Positions 1 to 11,881 of a stretch of 64,000 nt of DNA are shown in pieces. Numbering within the stretch: position 1 is the stretch's first letter; the number at the start of each line of letters is the position of its first letter. This stretch comes from Pseudoips prasinana (Eukaryota; Arthropoda; Insecta; Lepidoptera; Nolidae). A program made the translations under genes and the position numbers. Location of the stretch: NCBI GenBank assembly GCA_951640165.1, contig OX621238.1:29970001-30034000 (forward strand). The letters run 5' to 3'. The notes beneath the pieces were generated by a model. It had not been told where the DNA came from and made no database searches. It was given only the letters and a program-made list of their open reading frames with translations.

Positions 1-1825
1 CAATTATATAATCAAAATATTAAGACGTGTAATAGTAAAAATTATTTCGGTTTCTAAACCGTTTTGTTTGAACATTGTTTCTGAAATTTGTGAGTTTAGT
101 TCATTATCATATATTCATAGTTGTTATGGGTCTAATTTATAGATGGTGTTCAGATCGACGCTTGTGCTTATTTGATTATCTAAACATATTTATGAATCAG
201 TTTGTCAAGTTCATCGTCATGCACAGGCTTTGAATATGACACTTATATAGACTTATACTTGTGTATATTATGTACACTATCGAGGTTAGAAGGTTTTTTT
301 AAATGTTAAAATGCTTCCACGCTATCATTGAAACAGACATCATCAATGTAATAATTATATTACATAACGCAGAGAACATACAACTCCAAGTTATTAATAT
401 CACTTTGTCGTCTTGATGAAATGTCTATACTATTCGTCCTTGAAGCTCACACAATTTGTGTTACTAGGTCAGGGTTTTGTGATGAAAACTTCTTAAACTA
501 AAGAGGAAGAACTACGAAATATGAACAAATAATAAAAATCTATTTTATACTATTAGAGATCGCGTTTTACGTGATTATTTGGGTCGTCTAAGTGTTCAAA
601 GTTGTACAATTTACTGAGACGCAATTTTACCTAATCTCCATACATTTTTATTTTCTACAGACATTTTTTCTTTGTAAAGGAAATTTTCGAAATTAGAAAA
701 AAGTAACATAGCCAAATTGAAACATGATGATGATGATTTATATTATGTATATAACATCCACGTGACAGGCTTGATATAGTTTTTTTTCATCCCGTATTGT
801 TATTTAACCACCTTGAGGGTAAAACTTTTACAAACTTTAAATGTTTTATATCATTAACCCCCCCACCCTAATGAGCTCTGGCGACCTTACTCACACTAAG
901 AAACACAACATTAATTATTAAGGTTATTATTAAGGAATGTCTTCTATAAGGTGGAGGTACTTCCCCAGTCGGGCTTCTCTTTGAGCGAATAAACGCTGTA
1001 GCCTACCTCTCTTAAATTGTCCTATTTATATTATAATAAAATTATCATATATATCGAATCATCAGCAAAAAAAAACAGTTGCAAGCTTCTAACTCTAAAT
1101 ATACAACTTTTCATCTCCCCTTTCAACCGCTAACCCTTTTTTCGCATTCAAAAGTAGCCTATGTCCTTACTCAGGCTCTAGACTATCTGTTTACCAACCG
1201 GTCATTATAACACTCACGTCACGTTGATATAGCGCGTTCATACAGGTATTATTCTATTTTAAGTACATTAATTTCTTAGTTGGTTCTGAAATCCCGCTAA
1301 CTAGATGTTTAGAAAGTATCTGTTTAGGTGATCTTGAGAAAAGAGGAAGTAAAGCGATTTAAATAGTATCTAGATCTAGAACAGTAAAGAACTTTATCTA
1401 TCTGCTCTTTGAATAAAATAGAGTCAATATTTATAATTAACGTTAGGTATGATTTTATCTATAAAGGGAATTAATTAAATAAAATTTTTGAGTTGCGTTT
1501 TCAGCGGTGACCGACACAAGACCGCAACGTTATCAACAAATTTAATTTATAACCCAGCTTATTTATCCCACCACGGTAATTATACTTAATTGAAACGTTA
1601 ATCAGAATGCAAATTTTATTCTATTGATAAAATAAACTAAAACTGTGACGTACTTTTGTCGGTCTCGATTCATTTCATCAAATATAACAGATCACTTAGG
1701 ACCCTTAAATTGATCCTCGGTGCTTTTGCAGCTGGCTTCTCTAGCTGTTTCTCTCGTTTTATGAGGCTATAGCCTCTTTACTCCATTTTGTCTCCCGCTT
1801 TGCTCTGGAAGGAAATGGAACTATT
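1..1825. other. AT-rich DNA without recognised gene
   Basis: I see no convincing coding region, RNA gene or complete mobile element. There are short A or T runs and simple-sequence patches. The last hundred bases, around 1730-1825, look moderately GC-rich and probably belong to the repeat that begins next. Confidence 0.5.
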
Positions 1826-1985
1826 CATTTTCTAACTCCTCTTTTTTTCTTTCTAATTAAATTCGTTGCGGGATCCAAGACAGTTAAAGCGATTCCCCGG
1901 GACATGCCTGAGCCGTCATTTCATTGTGTGCCGCTGTTGATCCTGGCTTACAGGAGTTGCAGTGGTGGGTAAGAGGTAGGTACTA
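1826..1985 (-). repeat. Dispersed repeat D, copy 1
   Basis: On the minus strand this reads from a stretch resembling TACCCACCACTGCAACTCCT through a GATCCCGCAACGAATTTAAT-like segment into a T/C-rich tail. The same sequence appears at 32098-32245 and 56606-56793 in the opposite orientation. I see no ORF and no tRNA-type A/B boxes, so it is a non-coding dispersed repeat of unknown class. Recognition rests on the three-way match inside this window. Confidence 0.7.
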
Positions 1986-2399
1986 AACCCGATAAAAATA
2001 GATGTCGATTCGTTTGTTGTAACTTTTTTTATTGTACAAATAATATGTAATTTGAAATACATTTTAATGTTAACTCTGAAGTTAAAATATGTAGCATCAT
2101 TGCTAGCAGTTTATTTTGCAATGTGTCAATCTATGGATATACAAATAAGTGCCAGCATGAATGTTCGACACGAGATAGGTTCTTATTAGGCGCCCACTGT
2201 GATTGATTGTAACATTTTTCTTGCCTCGTGCGCTGTCTTATATCGGAACACATATTATAACACCTGTATACAGGCTTATCACGAACACGTATATTGATAA
2301 GTAAGAAAAAATTCTCATGGATTATATCTTTCTTCTTCTTCTTATCTACCTCCAAGTTAAAATAACCCTCCTGATGACAAACATTTACTCTATCGAAAG

Positions 2400-2690
2400 C
2401 ATAGCCTTCCTTACGCGTTGTCGACCTTTACCTGCTTCCCAAACGGTGACCTGACACACGCACAAGACAGTCTGGTGCTGTCGGCATCCAGCGGCCTCCC
2501 ATAACACTTGCAAGATCCTCAAACCACCTTGAAGGGAACCCGAGAACCTTTCTGCCCCAGCAGCCGTCGGCTCTACGAGCTATGTAGCCTGCCACTGCCA
2601 CTTAAGTTGGAAATTTTTCGGGCTATGTCGGCTACTTTGGTTCGCCTGCGGATTTCGATTTTCATTCTTGTCCAGCTATTGTATAATTGC
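2400..2690 (-). pseudogene. RTE-like LINE fragment (decayed)
   Basis: The minus strand carries a moderately GC-rich stretch. Fragments such as RRTKVADIARKI and RPLDADSTR resemble the C-terminal region of lepidopteran RTE-type reverse transcriptases. Stops and frame changes break it. It is an old fragment with no catalytic motif left. Assignment rests on remembered family features and is tentative. Confidence 0.4.
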
Positions 2691-2894
2691 AATACAAAAA
2701 TGTTTTTTATAATTCAAAAACATAATTCCAATTGCATGTCACTTAGAATATCGGATCTAAACAACAAAACGAAGAAAATGACCGTTTCTATCTCTCAAAA
2801 ATATGTCTCTCTATAATGTAAGTTAAATAAACGGATTGCACTAAAATTTGATTTTATGACTATCAAAGCAGAATGATCGTAGGAATCATCACAT

Positions 2895-2947
2895 AAATTC
2901 TATAATCCGTCTTCAAGGTTCAACATTGAAGACGGCTTATAGAATTT
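2895..2947. repeat. Short imperfect hairpin
   Basis: Two arms of about 20 bases, built around CCGTCTTCAA and TTGAAGACGG and ending in AAATTCTATA and TATAGAATTT, face each other across a 9-base loop. It could be a remnant of a very short MITE. Nothing links it to a gene. Confidence 0.5.
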
Positions 2948-4385
2948 TCAGAGGGATTATTAAGAACAAAGATAGGTCAATTAATTTCAATAGTTAGACG
3001 TTCGGAGCTTAAACTACTTTGTGTCTTGATCATACAACTTCCAGTGTTTTTAAACTCATTTTTAAGCCTAGTTAAACGTTGAGTACACAGATGAAGTTTC
3101 GGGTTGGAATTCGATTAGACAATGCTATTGTAATCTTTCTCAGAAAAAAAAAATGATTTTACGAAATAAGTTGTAACAACATAAATTGTGGGCAATTCTC
3201 TCTAATATTATTTGTCTTAACCGTAGGACGAGTCAGAAAGGAGATATCATCAAAAATATTAGACGCCATTTTTGCAATATTGCGTCGTGAGCTGCAAAGT
3301 AACGGAGTGGTAAAGTTGAAATTCGATAAGAGCAAAATCTGTAACATTATTCATTTTCAAAACTCATGGCAACCTTTCCAGTTAACCCTCTTTTAATCAA
3401 ATTACTATACTATGTAGGTTCTTCCCCAGTGGAGCTGCTACTAAAACAAAAGGACACTGTGATCGATTACTTCAAATATTGTTAACTATACCAATAGCAA
3501 AGCAGCGTAAACAGTCTCTCTATTGCAATTTTTTGGTCTCAATATACAATGATTATGAAAATTCAGTATTCAAACGCATACTGTGTTTAAAAAAAAATAC
3601 AGAACTAAAATTTAATTATGCTATTTTATGACAAAAGCGTTTCTTAATTAATATAAATAAATTAAATTCATCAAAGATTTTGAATTAAATCAAATATTAT
3701 ATAACTGGTTGGCAAGCGTCTCCTTTTGTCTTGCATTTGAGAGATGAGAAGTTCGAGGCTATCAATCATTATTCGCGGGCTCAATGCGAATACTCAGATA
3801 CGCCCTTTGGATATTTGGCGGGGAAGACGAGACGCTGCAGGATGGATTGCTTTGTCCTTTGAGCTTGTTTATAGATTGTTAATTTTGTTGTTATGTTAAC
3901 GTTACATAAATTACGTATGTATTTATTTGTACGAATAAAGTGAGTTTGCCCATAGTCATGCCTGATGGAGAGACCGGACTCACGGAATCTGCAGTAGATA
4001 AACTTTTGCCTATTTTACTAACGGGATATTTTCTTAGTCGTAACTGCAACTTCTAGAATCCAGCATACACACATATTATATTCAAAAATAATCTATAATA
4101 CCTCGTTTACTATCAGTCAAGGATCAAACGCATAAAAATCTTCATTAGAACTATAAAACTGACTTAATTATTTTTGGAAACTTTATGGAATCACTTCATT
4201 GGCCGTCGGACCATCTGGAAAACTTGGTATGAAATAGTAGTAGTTATGAAGTTACTAGATATATCTTAATTAAGTAATATATCTTATCCATCGGCTATCT
4301 TATCCATCGGCTGTGAAAAATAAAACTTTTAAGTCATAGCAATCAAAAGATTGTATGTATTTAGAATTAGGGAATATTTACCAAA
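2948..4385. other. AT-rich DNA without recognised gene
   Basis: Small open frames here have no recognisable domain and ordinary AT-rich composition. A locally GC-richer patch around 3710-3860 could be an old repeat, but I cannot assign it. Confidence 0.45.
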
Positions 4386-4533
4386 GGGGGGGCAGCAGCC
4401 TCTTTCTGAGTATAATGACCACCTAACTGCGATGGCCAACCCATCTGCCAAGCGTGGCGATTTTGGCATATCCCCCCAAGATAATTCTTTGGGGAATCTT
4501 TTGTCCAGCAGTGGACTTCTATTATGATGATGT
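4386..4533 (+). repeat. LINE 3' tail (RTE-like)
   Basis: The segment ends with TTTTGTCCAGCAGTGGACTT followed by a GATGATG microsatellite. This is the characteristic 3' end of a common lepidopteran RTE-like LINE, in which the last codons run into a GATGAT tail. Only the 3' end is present, which is typical of 5' truncation during target-primed reverse transcription. Confidence 0.5.
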
Positions 4534-4564
4534 ATTTAGAAGTATGCTGATATTTAGTAGTTGT

Positions 4565-4800
4565 CAGGGGCTCTACCGGCTAAGTCGCCGAACATCGATT
4601 TCTTAAATAAATTAAGGTTAAAAATGACTTAATCAATCGTTAAATCGGCTTCCATGAGCACATGTGACGTCAGAAATTGTCCGGAATCGATTGTCAATGT
4701 TGAAGCCGATTTAACGATTGATTAAGTAATTTTTAACCTTTATCTATTTGAACGTCATTTAAAAAATCGATGTTCGGCTACTTAGCCGGTAGAGCCCCTG
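4565..4800 (+). mobile_element. hAT-like MITE, copy 1
   Basis: The element is 236 bp. It begins CAGGGGCTCTACCGGCTAAG and ends in the matching inverted sequence finishing in GAGCCCCTG. The inverted repeats extend about 100 bp inward with a few mismatches, leaving a short unique centre that contains TGACGTCA-like sequence. CAGGGG...CCCCTG ends fit hAT superfamily termini. No 8-bp target duplication is preserved: flanks GTAGTTGT and GTTGGCAT match at only about half the positions. A second copy lies at 43640-43883 in the opposite orientation. It is non-coding and therefore non-autonomous. Confidence 0.75.
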
Positions 4801-4904
4801 GTTGGCATATTACACAGGCTCTGCCTGGTTTGGGATCAGATTTCACTATGTTGGTTGTTCCTAGATATTTATTTATATTCCTTTGTTCTAAAATAATATA
4901 TTAT

Positions 4905-5147
4905 ATATATAGGGACAATGTCACACAGATCATCCTAGCCCCAAACTAAGCAAAGCTTGTACTATGGGTGCCAGGCGACGATATACATACTTATATAGAT
5001 AGATAAATACTTAAATACATAGAAAACTTCCATGACTCAGAAACAAATATTCGTGCTCATCACACAAATATTTGCACTTACCGGGATTCGAACCCAGGAC
5101 CACCAGCTTCGTAGGCAGGAGCACTACCAACTAGGCTACGGTGATCG
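4905..5147 (-). repeat. tRNA-derived SINE (minus strand)
   Basis: Read on the minus strand, a tRNA-like head at 5147-5080 contains a B-box-like GGTTCGAATCCCGG and an A-box-like TAGCCTAGTTGG. It is followed by an AT-rich body and a tail containing TGGCACCCATAGTACAAGCT. The tail resembles the 3' UTR of the LINE fragment at 12487-12530, suggesting a LINE partner. It is not a functional tRNA because no 3' acceptor pairing is present. Confidence 0.7.
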
Positions 5148-5699
5148 TCGTAATGAAATTTGATAAGCAATTTTATGTTGTAGTGAACCGAAAATACCAA
5201 AATAGTTGAAAGTGTATTACCAGGTGGATATAATGGCGGCAAACCTGTAGTCTCCAGTATCTATGTTGGTAAGAAATACCTATCATTTCATAATGTAATA
5301 ACTTTTAAATTGTATAATAATATGAAGAGGAAAAGTTGACAGTCTATAAAAGGAAAACAGGAAATATAATCTTCAAAGCGACTTGGAAATAAGTTTGTCT
5401 TGAAATAATATCGTTTTGTCCGATATTAATTTCTTTCACTATTAGAGTTTCCTTTTTAATTATTCGTTGCATAATTGCTATTTCAATGGGACGATTTTTA
5501 CTTTAAGTTAGTTTTTAATATCAAGTTTTTATGGGGAAAAATATGACTATTTATGAAATGCAATATTTGACCTCAAACAACTAGAATAGGGTCAATTATA
5601 GAACATGCAGAGAAATGTATGACTCTGAAACGTTTGGCCGATCATATACAGTATAGTAGTAGTAGTATAGTTTAATGCCGCCATGCAGTTTTTTTCTTT

Positions 5700-5960
5700 A
5701 AACGTTGATACTACTTCCTTATCGCATAGGCAGTGGTTTCCCTAGTGTCCGGGTTGTTCAAGTCACCCAGTAGTATATTCTAATGTGTATTCTAATGATT
5801 TCGTCGTACTTTCCGAAGCACGGATAGGCTCAGAAATAAAATCACATTGGCTGTTACCCATCTATGGACTGACCGGGAGTCCAGCTTCATAACCTTCCCC
5901 ATCACTTTGCATCTGGCTAGCTTTAATAATTGGGAGGTTTTATCTAGTCACTTGCTGGCT
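5700..5960 (+). repeat. SINE-like repeat C, copy 1
   Basis: Segments such as GGCAGTGGTTTCCCTAGTGT and ACCCATCTATGGACTGACCG recur at 37825-38070 and partly at 45275-45470 and 54815-55140. This makes a dispersed repeat family of a few hundred bases. There is no ORF. The order of conserved blocks is the same in the two best copies, here and near 37.9 kb. Confidence 0.55.
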
Positions 5961-6079
5961 AAGGAAATATAAAATTATTAGATTGATTATGAGATGCATA
6001 ACAGGAACGTCACAAGTAGGTAGTCATTTTTAGGAAATTGACCAACTACTTTTATTATTAAAAGACCAGGCCTTTATTA

Positions 6080-6245
6080 CGTAGTTTATCTCTGTGTCAC
6101 GGGGTAGTTTACAAAAATATAATGGACGGACACAAAGTACATAAATGCAGACTCAGATCAACCATGCCGGGACCCTGGGCGGGAATCAAACCCGGGACAC
6201 GAATTGGCTAGGCGATTGTCTTAGCCGCTGCGCCACACGTGCAGT
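6080..6245 (-). repeat. tRNA-derived SINE B, minus strand
   Basis: On the minus strand the head begins near CTGCACGTGTGGCGCAGCGG, a strong A-box-like region. It has a B-box-like GGGTTTGATTCCCGC about 45 bases on. The body ends with TTTGTGTCCGTCCATTATAT and sequence matching the end of the same family at 13995-14365. A third copy lies at 25679-25862. It is a Pol III-type SINE, not a working tRNA gene. Confidence 0.7.
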
Positions 6246-8260
6246 CAAACTACAAATAAACTGTCTTTTGAAAGTTATAAGTCTGTCTATATTTATGGTG
6301 TCAATGTTTTTAGATTAATATATTTAAGTGTATAAAAATATGCTAACTTTTAATTTGAGCATGATACTGTTGCCAACTATCTAATCTGTAAATTACACTA
6401 TTTATAATTTATTTTAAAAAATGGGAAGTCTTAACTTCAATCGTCTGGCAGGTATCGAGCCAGCACCCTCCCCAAATCCGGTGAGGGATTCTGGGTTAAG
6501 CTACGCTAAAAGCTATAAGTGAGATTAGATTTACGATTTGCATTGCGAATAATGCTATAAAATTAAAATTTGATAGACTACATCAAGTTCTAGCGATATA
6601 ATGACACGGACTTGTGCGTCGTATATGCTACATGCGTGAAAGATGACTCAGTTGAGCGAAGCTAGGACTCTAACTCAATTGTCGAATCTAGCTTAAATTA
6701 CGAATGGTATCGAGTTTTTAATTTTATTTTAAGTTTTAAATTATTTATTTATAAGTGTCTATACTATAATAAATTAGTTTCTACTGTACAACCGTAAGTC
6801 AACTTTGGAACTAGGAATTAGGTATCTCACTGCCATTGAACGAGTTTTAACTTTTTCTTTTAAACATTTAATTTTAATCGACAACCTAACTACTACAATT
6901 AGCTTGATGAATAATTACCAGAAAAGTATAAAACTCAGGTATATTTTACAAATAAAACGGTGAAATGAAATGAAATAATCAAATAATGAAATTTATTCAG
7001 CACTTGGGTATTAACATACACTAATTGTACTTGTCAAGTTCAAAATGCAGTACACAAACATAAACATATACATAGTCGAACACAGTATAAAAATTACAAA
7101 AATATAATTAGTCTAAAAAAATTAATCTATTATTTTGAAATTTAGTTGTACAATATTAAAATTAAAGAATTGAAGGCAACGAGCATTTGGCTAGCGCAGA
7201 AGGCTCTTAACCAGTAGCTTATATTAAACGATTAATACCGAGGCCACCCTTTTAGGGTTCGGGCCACAGCTCAGGGGGCCGCTGAAGCAAAAGTACAGAA
7301 TTCTAAGAGAGGGTGTGATCAGTTTCACGGGATCACCAATGACGTGTTAAGGGGCCAAAGCGATCCTCGCCACTGAGGAGCCTACCCTAGCTAACCTGCG
7401 GCTTTCTCTAGCTACCTAGGTGGACGACCCGGAGAAGAAAGACACAAAGAAACTCCGGGCTTGCTTTTTTCGTCTTCTTTTGCTTTTTGTTTTCGTTCTT
7501 TTTTTTTTTTTAATCATGTATTTTCTTACATTGGGATGGGCGTTATGTAGGCTAATGCACGCACAGAACCGTTGTCATTTAATGAATCGAAAAATTGTGA
7601 GATAATAAACAATAACATTAAATTTCACTCAAACAATTAGAATAACCTCTTGCTAGATGAAAAACGGTGGGTACATCCGCGTACATTTACAAAATTAACA
7701 AGTCACACGAAGTCAACCAGAGGCAACGACTGTATGATAAAATAAAATATTATGAGTACCCCAACAGCAGTTCGACCAGTTAGCGCAAGCAGCACCCGTT
7801 CACGAGTATGACGTGAGGTGTAGTAGGTATCCTTTTTTTTTATTTAGAATAGTACTTTTTGCAGGCGCATAAAAATGGGGGATGATGATAGTTTATCCTT
7901 AAATCAAAATCAAAATCAAAAACCAAAAGTCATTTATTCCGTTAAAATATTACATTTGTGTGGAATCGTCAATTTTTTATCCTATACGAAGCTTAATCTT
8001 CGGCACGGACGAACTACATCGGCGAAACTGTCTAAACTTAGTTTGAATATGGCACAGAGCCATCAAACTTTTAGCACGATATACCAGTGGGCTGGATATA
8101 AAAGTATCGTAGTTCGTCGGTTAAATGAACATGACATGTGAACTCATCGGTTGTTACACTACGATGGGCCATGCTCTAGTTTCGAGCTTAATAAAATGAA
8201 CATACAAAAGCAGTGAGTTTTTACCTTTGTAATAAATCACATAATATAATAATAATAACG
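6246..8260. other. Intergenic DNA with unassigned fragments
   Basis: Mostly AT-rich. A GC-richer patch at about 7190-7440 may be an old repeat, but I cannot name it. Around 7895-7950 the phrase AATCAAAATCAAAATCAAAA followed by a TCATTTATTC-like motif resembles the 3' end of a lepidopteran LINE. Small open frames at 7420-7605 and 7875-8141 contain no recognisable domain, and I do not regard them as genes. Confidence 0.4.
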
Positions 8261-8261
8261 T

Positions 8262-8602
8262 CCTTCAGGCCGAATTTCGGCCACGGCGGCCAATTTCAAC
8301 TGCGCAGGACATATTATAGTGAACAAGTGTGTGGGCAAACACTGGGGCACTTTCAATCAATCACTCTCATGATCCGATGGGACGACTAGCGACTTAACCG
8401 GAAAGAGGACCGACGGCTTTACGTGCTCTCCGAGGTACGGGAGTATAATCCCACCAACTCCGAGACTTCGGGCTGATATGTAGAAATGTTTATTTACGGA
8501 AACATCCCAAAATCCCTTTTTGGCCCGACCCGGGCTTTGAACCCAGGTTCAGATTTGAACTCATTATCTGCGGTTGAAAACGCTACCGCTAGGCCAACTT
8601 AA
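8262..8602 (-). repeat. tRNA-derived SINE (minus strand, longer type)
   Basis: The minus strand starts AAGTTGGCCTAGCGGTAGCG, which fits an A box. It then runs through a CCCGGGTCGGGCC-containing region and a body with CCTCGGAGAGCACGTAAAGC. The length of about 340 bp and the composite GC-rich body differ from the SINEs at 6080 and 31812. I see no ORF. The B box is less clean than in SINE B. Confidence 0.5.
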
Positions 8603-8956
8603 ATCACATAACTAAGTCGTATAAATCTACTTATATATAAACTTAATTAAAAATGTCGGTTAGAAAAACCGAAATAATTCAGTCGCCTGACTCTCAAGTT
8701 TTTATCACAAGGCATAAATTGCTGAAAATGTTTCTGTCAAAAATTGTTTTATAGAGGAAGAGGAGATTAAGTGTTAAGTAAACTTTACATGTGCCATGAA
8801 ATATAGCTTTTTTACATAAGAAAATAAATTTAATGGATATGAAATACTGAAAATAAACATCTATAAATAACAAAATCATCGAATCTTTAAAAAGAATAAT
8901 AAAAATTAAAAACTGTAACCAATAATTGGAAATGCAAAATATTATTGATTGCCAGA

Positions 8957-9713
8957 AATAAAAACCGGCCAAGTACGAGTCGGATTCGCCCATGAAGGGT
9001 TCCGTAGCAGCAAGTATTTCAATTGATTAAATGAAAGGTAAATGGTGGTTTACGATTTATGACAGACAGTGTCATAGATGAACTAGCTGCTTACCATCAG
9101 ATAGGATTATTTGCTGGTCCGATAAAACTAACAAAATAACTGAAACTGTGCGTTATTTTTCTATTATCTTTTATCTAAATAAATTCATTCTTAGGCTTAT
9201 GTTTTATAATAGCTTGTTTACATACTTCGTTGTGTTTGTGAATAGTTATGAAAATCCAAAACAGATATCGAAAATTCATACATAAATTATATTGTAGAGA
9301 GAACACGTGCCTACATATATAATTTCCGTCAATACCACGATCGGAAAACTATAAATAATGGCGCGACGCAGCCGCATCATCCGGCTTTGTTCTGTTCAAG
9401 TGACGTCTCCTTTTATTCAAACTTCTACCAAACTTGCTGACACTGGCCCAAATGTTACATCATGAGCAGAATATGAATTCTGATATAATTTAAATAGTTT
9501 TGTGTCATAGAAATGTAGATTGATAGTAATTTTTTTTGTTTTGTATGTTAAAACAAACGTAACTTAATTAGGGTTCCGTATCCAAAAAAAGTTACATTTG
9601 TTGTATGTAATTAAGTTAAGTTTTGTACAAAAGTGAACAAACAAAGAACAAACGTGATTTTTTGTCGTGAAACCTTCGTGCGCGAGTCCGACATCCACCC
9701 GGCCAGTTTTTTT
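8957..9713. mobile_element. Long MITE with degenerate terminal repeats
   Basis: The left end contains ACCGGCCAAGTACGAGTCGG and the right end the inverted equivalent, ending ACCCGGCCAGTTTTTTT. Arms of about 45 bp match at roughly three quarters of positions. The 750-bp interior is AT-rich and has no transposase. The ACCGGCCAAGTGCGAGTCGG motif is a widespread lepidopteran repeat end, seen again at 10489. A derivative or internally expanded copy is the simplest reading. Confidence 0.55.
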
Positions 9714-10488
9714 CTATTATCAATCCCCATTTCTATGATAAAACCCTAATAAAAGATACAATAAATTCTCTTTAATACTTTGTCTATATCCAGCTATACT
9801 ATTATCTGTAACAATGAGCCGTTATTTAACATGTAGAGAGCCCGGTCCGGGTAATAAATGTGAAAAGGTTTGGAAAACAGAATTTCTTTTTCAATGGCAA
9901 ATCTTTTGTCAAAATTATTATATATCAACATGCTATGAAGTATAATTTATTTGTAATATTTATCTTCACTAAGTCACAGTTACCCGCGTACCCGGTATCC
10001 AAATATAGTCCAAGCATTCTATAGTTAATAACAAGTTGTAAAAATATTGTAGGTAGAATATCTTGTATACCGTATCAGGATTTTTGTTAGAATTACCCAC
10101 TACAATGGCCATTAAAAAGATTAAATACTAATATATAATTTAAAATAATAATAAATTAATATGTAATTAAAATAAAGGTGTATTACTCCATAACTGGCGG
10201 CGTAGAAGGCGGCAGCGAGCATTGTTCATAGGAAATGATTGTGAAAAGGGTACAACATAGGAGGCTTTTGAATACTAGGCGCTCAGTAAATTAGTAGTGA
10301 TGCGGTATTAATGTCCAAGTAGTGACTAGTGAAAGGAGTTCAACTTAGATTGGTGGTGATCGACAGTTGGTTTTAATAATGCTTTCGCTATTATTTGACC
10401 TTTTCCGCGTCTACAGATGACAACGTATATTATACACAAATAAATGTTCGTCGTACCTGTTAATGGCTTGCAGACTAGTTGCAAATTT
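9714..10488. other. AT-rich DNA without recognised gene
   Basis: Nothing in this stretch could be supported as a gene or RNA. It separates two members of the same dispersed repeat family. Confidence 0.45.
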
Positions 10489-10770
10489 AAAAACCGGCCA
10501 AGTGCGAGTCGGACTCGTGCACGACGGTTTCCGTACCGTTATCTAGAAAAACGAGCAATACATTCACATTTGTTGATGGAGCCCCCTTAAATATTTATTT
10601 CACTTTGTTTTTTAGTATTTGTTGTTATAGCGGCAATAGAAATACATCATCTGTGAAAATTTCAAATGTCTAATCACGGTTCATGAAATACAGCCTGGTG
10701 ACAAACGGATAGACAGCGAAGTCTTATTAATAGGGTCCTGTTTTACCCTTTTGGTACGGAACCCTAAAAA
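10489..10770 (+). mobile_element. Short dispersed element of the ACCGGCCAAG family
   Basis: The copy starts AAAAACCGGCCAAGTGCGAG and ends near GGTACGGAACCCTAAAAA. This is the usual extent, about 280 bp, of a common lepidopteran non-autonomous repeat. Unlike the copy at 8957-9713 it has no inverted GCGAGTCCGAC at its far end, so that larger copy may be two insertions facing each other. Confidence 0.6.
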
Positions 10771-11880
10771 TGACCACTTTTACGCCCGGAAGCTGAATAA
10801 GTACAGTTGATATGACTCACACGCAGCGCGGAATTGCGAAGATACGTAACTAGAGATGTTAATGAAAGATCCATATCTTTTTACAAAAATAGTTAGTCCT
10901 AGTGTCACAGATAATAAAGTTTTGGGGATAAAAATATCCTAAAAAGTTACAAGCCAAATCGGTGCATCCAGCTTTGAATGGTTTGGTCTCGTAGGAATGC
11001 CAATGGCACCGGGCCAAATGAGTTTCAGCATCAAGATTGCACATCCTGGGTTAGTTTATCGCGATTTCCTCTGTAGATGGAACAGTTGACGCTACGTCAG
11101 ATTATACAATTCGACATAGGTATTGCTTTTACTTCGTAGGCTCATAGGGTATTTTTCGTTGAGTTAGTGATAGCACTGACGCAGGCTACAAGCTTACTGT
11201 TTTTTCACGTATAAACTATGCCAGTAAAACACAGGATTCACGTACTCTTTACAAGTAGTAGGTATATACATATCATTGCAAACTCATGACATTTATTACC
11301 AAATAATAAATATTAAAAAAAAAGAAATAAAAACATTTATTCAAAACATGTAGTGGCTATTCCACGCATGAGCATGTAATGACTATAGACAATATTCTGA
11401 CGTGAAAATATCTACAAATGTAATAATAAAAAGTTTGGTGTCATACAGCGTATTGAAAATACATATTTTCTATCATATTTCCAACTGTTACTTATGATGT
11501 TTCTTACTAGAAAAAAACTAAAAAATTTAATCGGCTGATAAAGCCATTGAAGCTATACTATATAGATAACAAACATGTAGCCTTCCAACGGTAAATGTTT
11601 CCCGAAGCTTATGGATGGCGCTTACAAAATACATAATATGACTCAGCCGTTACCATGCCTTTACACCACCCTTCTAAAGCTCTGGTGACCTTATAGTTAT
11701 AGTCTATATGGGGGAGGTACTTCTGCAGTTAAGCCGTTCATTGTGTGAAAAAGAACGCTCTTACTTAAATGTTCCTACCATTATGGGTACTCAAGGGTCA
11801 GCGCAGCTAAAGCCTATGGATTGGCATATGGATGACGTAGCAAAACTAACCTAAAGGGCTGGTATATTTTGGCGTTGTGG
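10771..11880. other. AT-rich DNA without recognised gene
   Basis: No coding or RNA feature is supported. A frame of 61 codons at 10859-11044 on the minus strand has no recognisable domain. Confidence 0.45.
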
Positions 11881-11881
11881 T

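Noticed and set aside
2508..2816. 102-codon plus-strand frame
   Set aside because: Antisense to a decayed LINE fragment in its first half and AT-rich sequence in the second; no domain.
8694..8993. 99-codon minus-strand frame rich in Phe, Ile and Leu
   Set aside because: Strong AT bias alone yields such residue use, and its end overlaps a MITE terminus.
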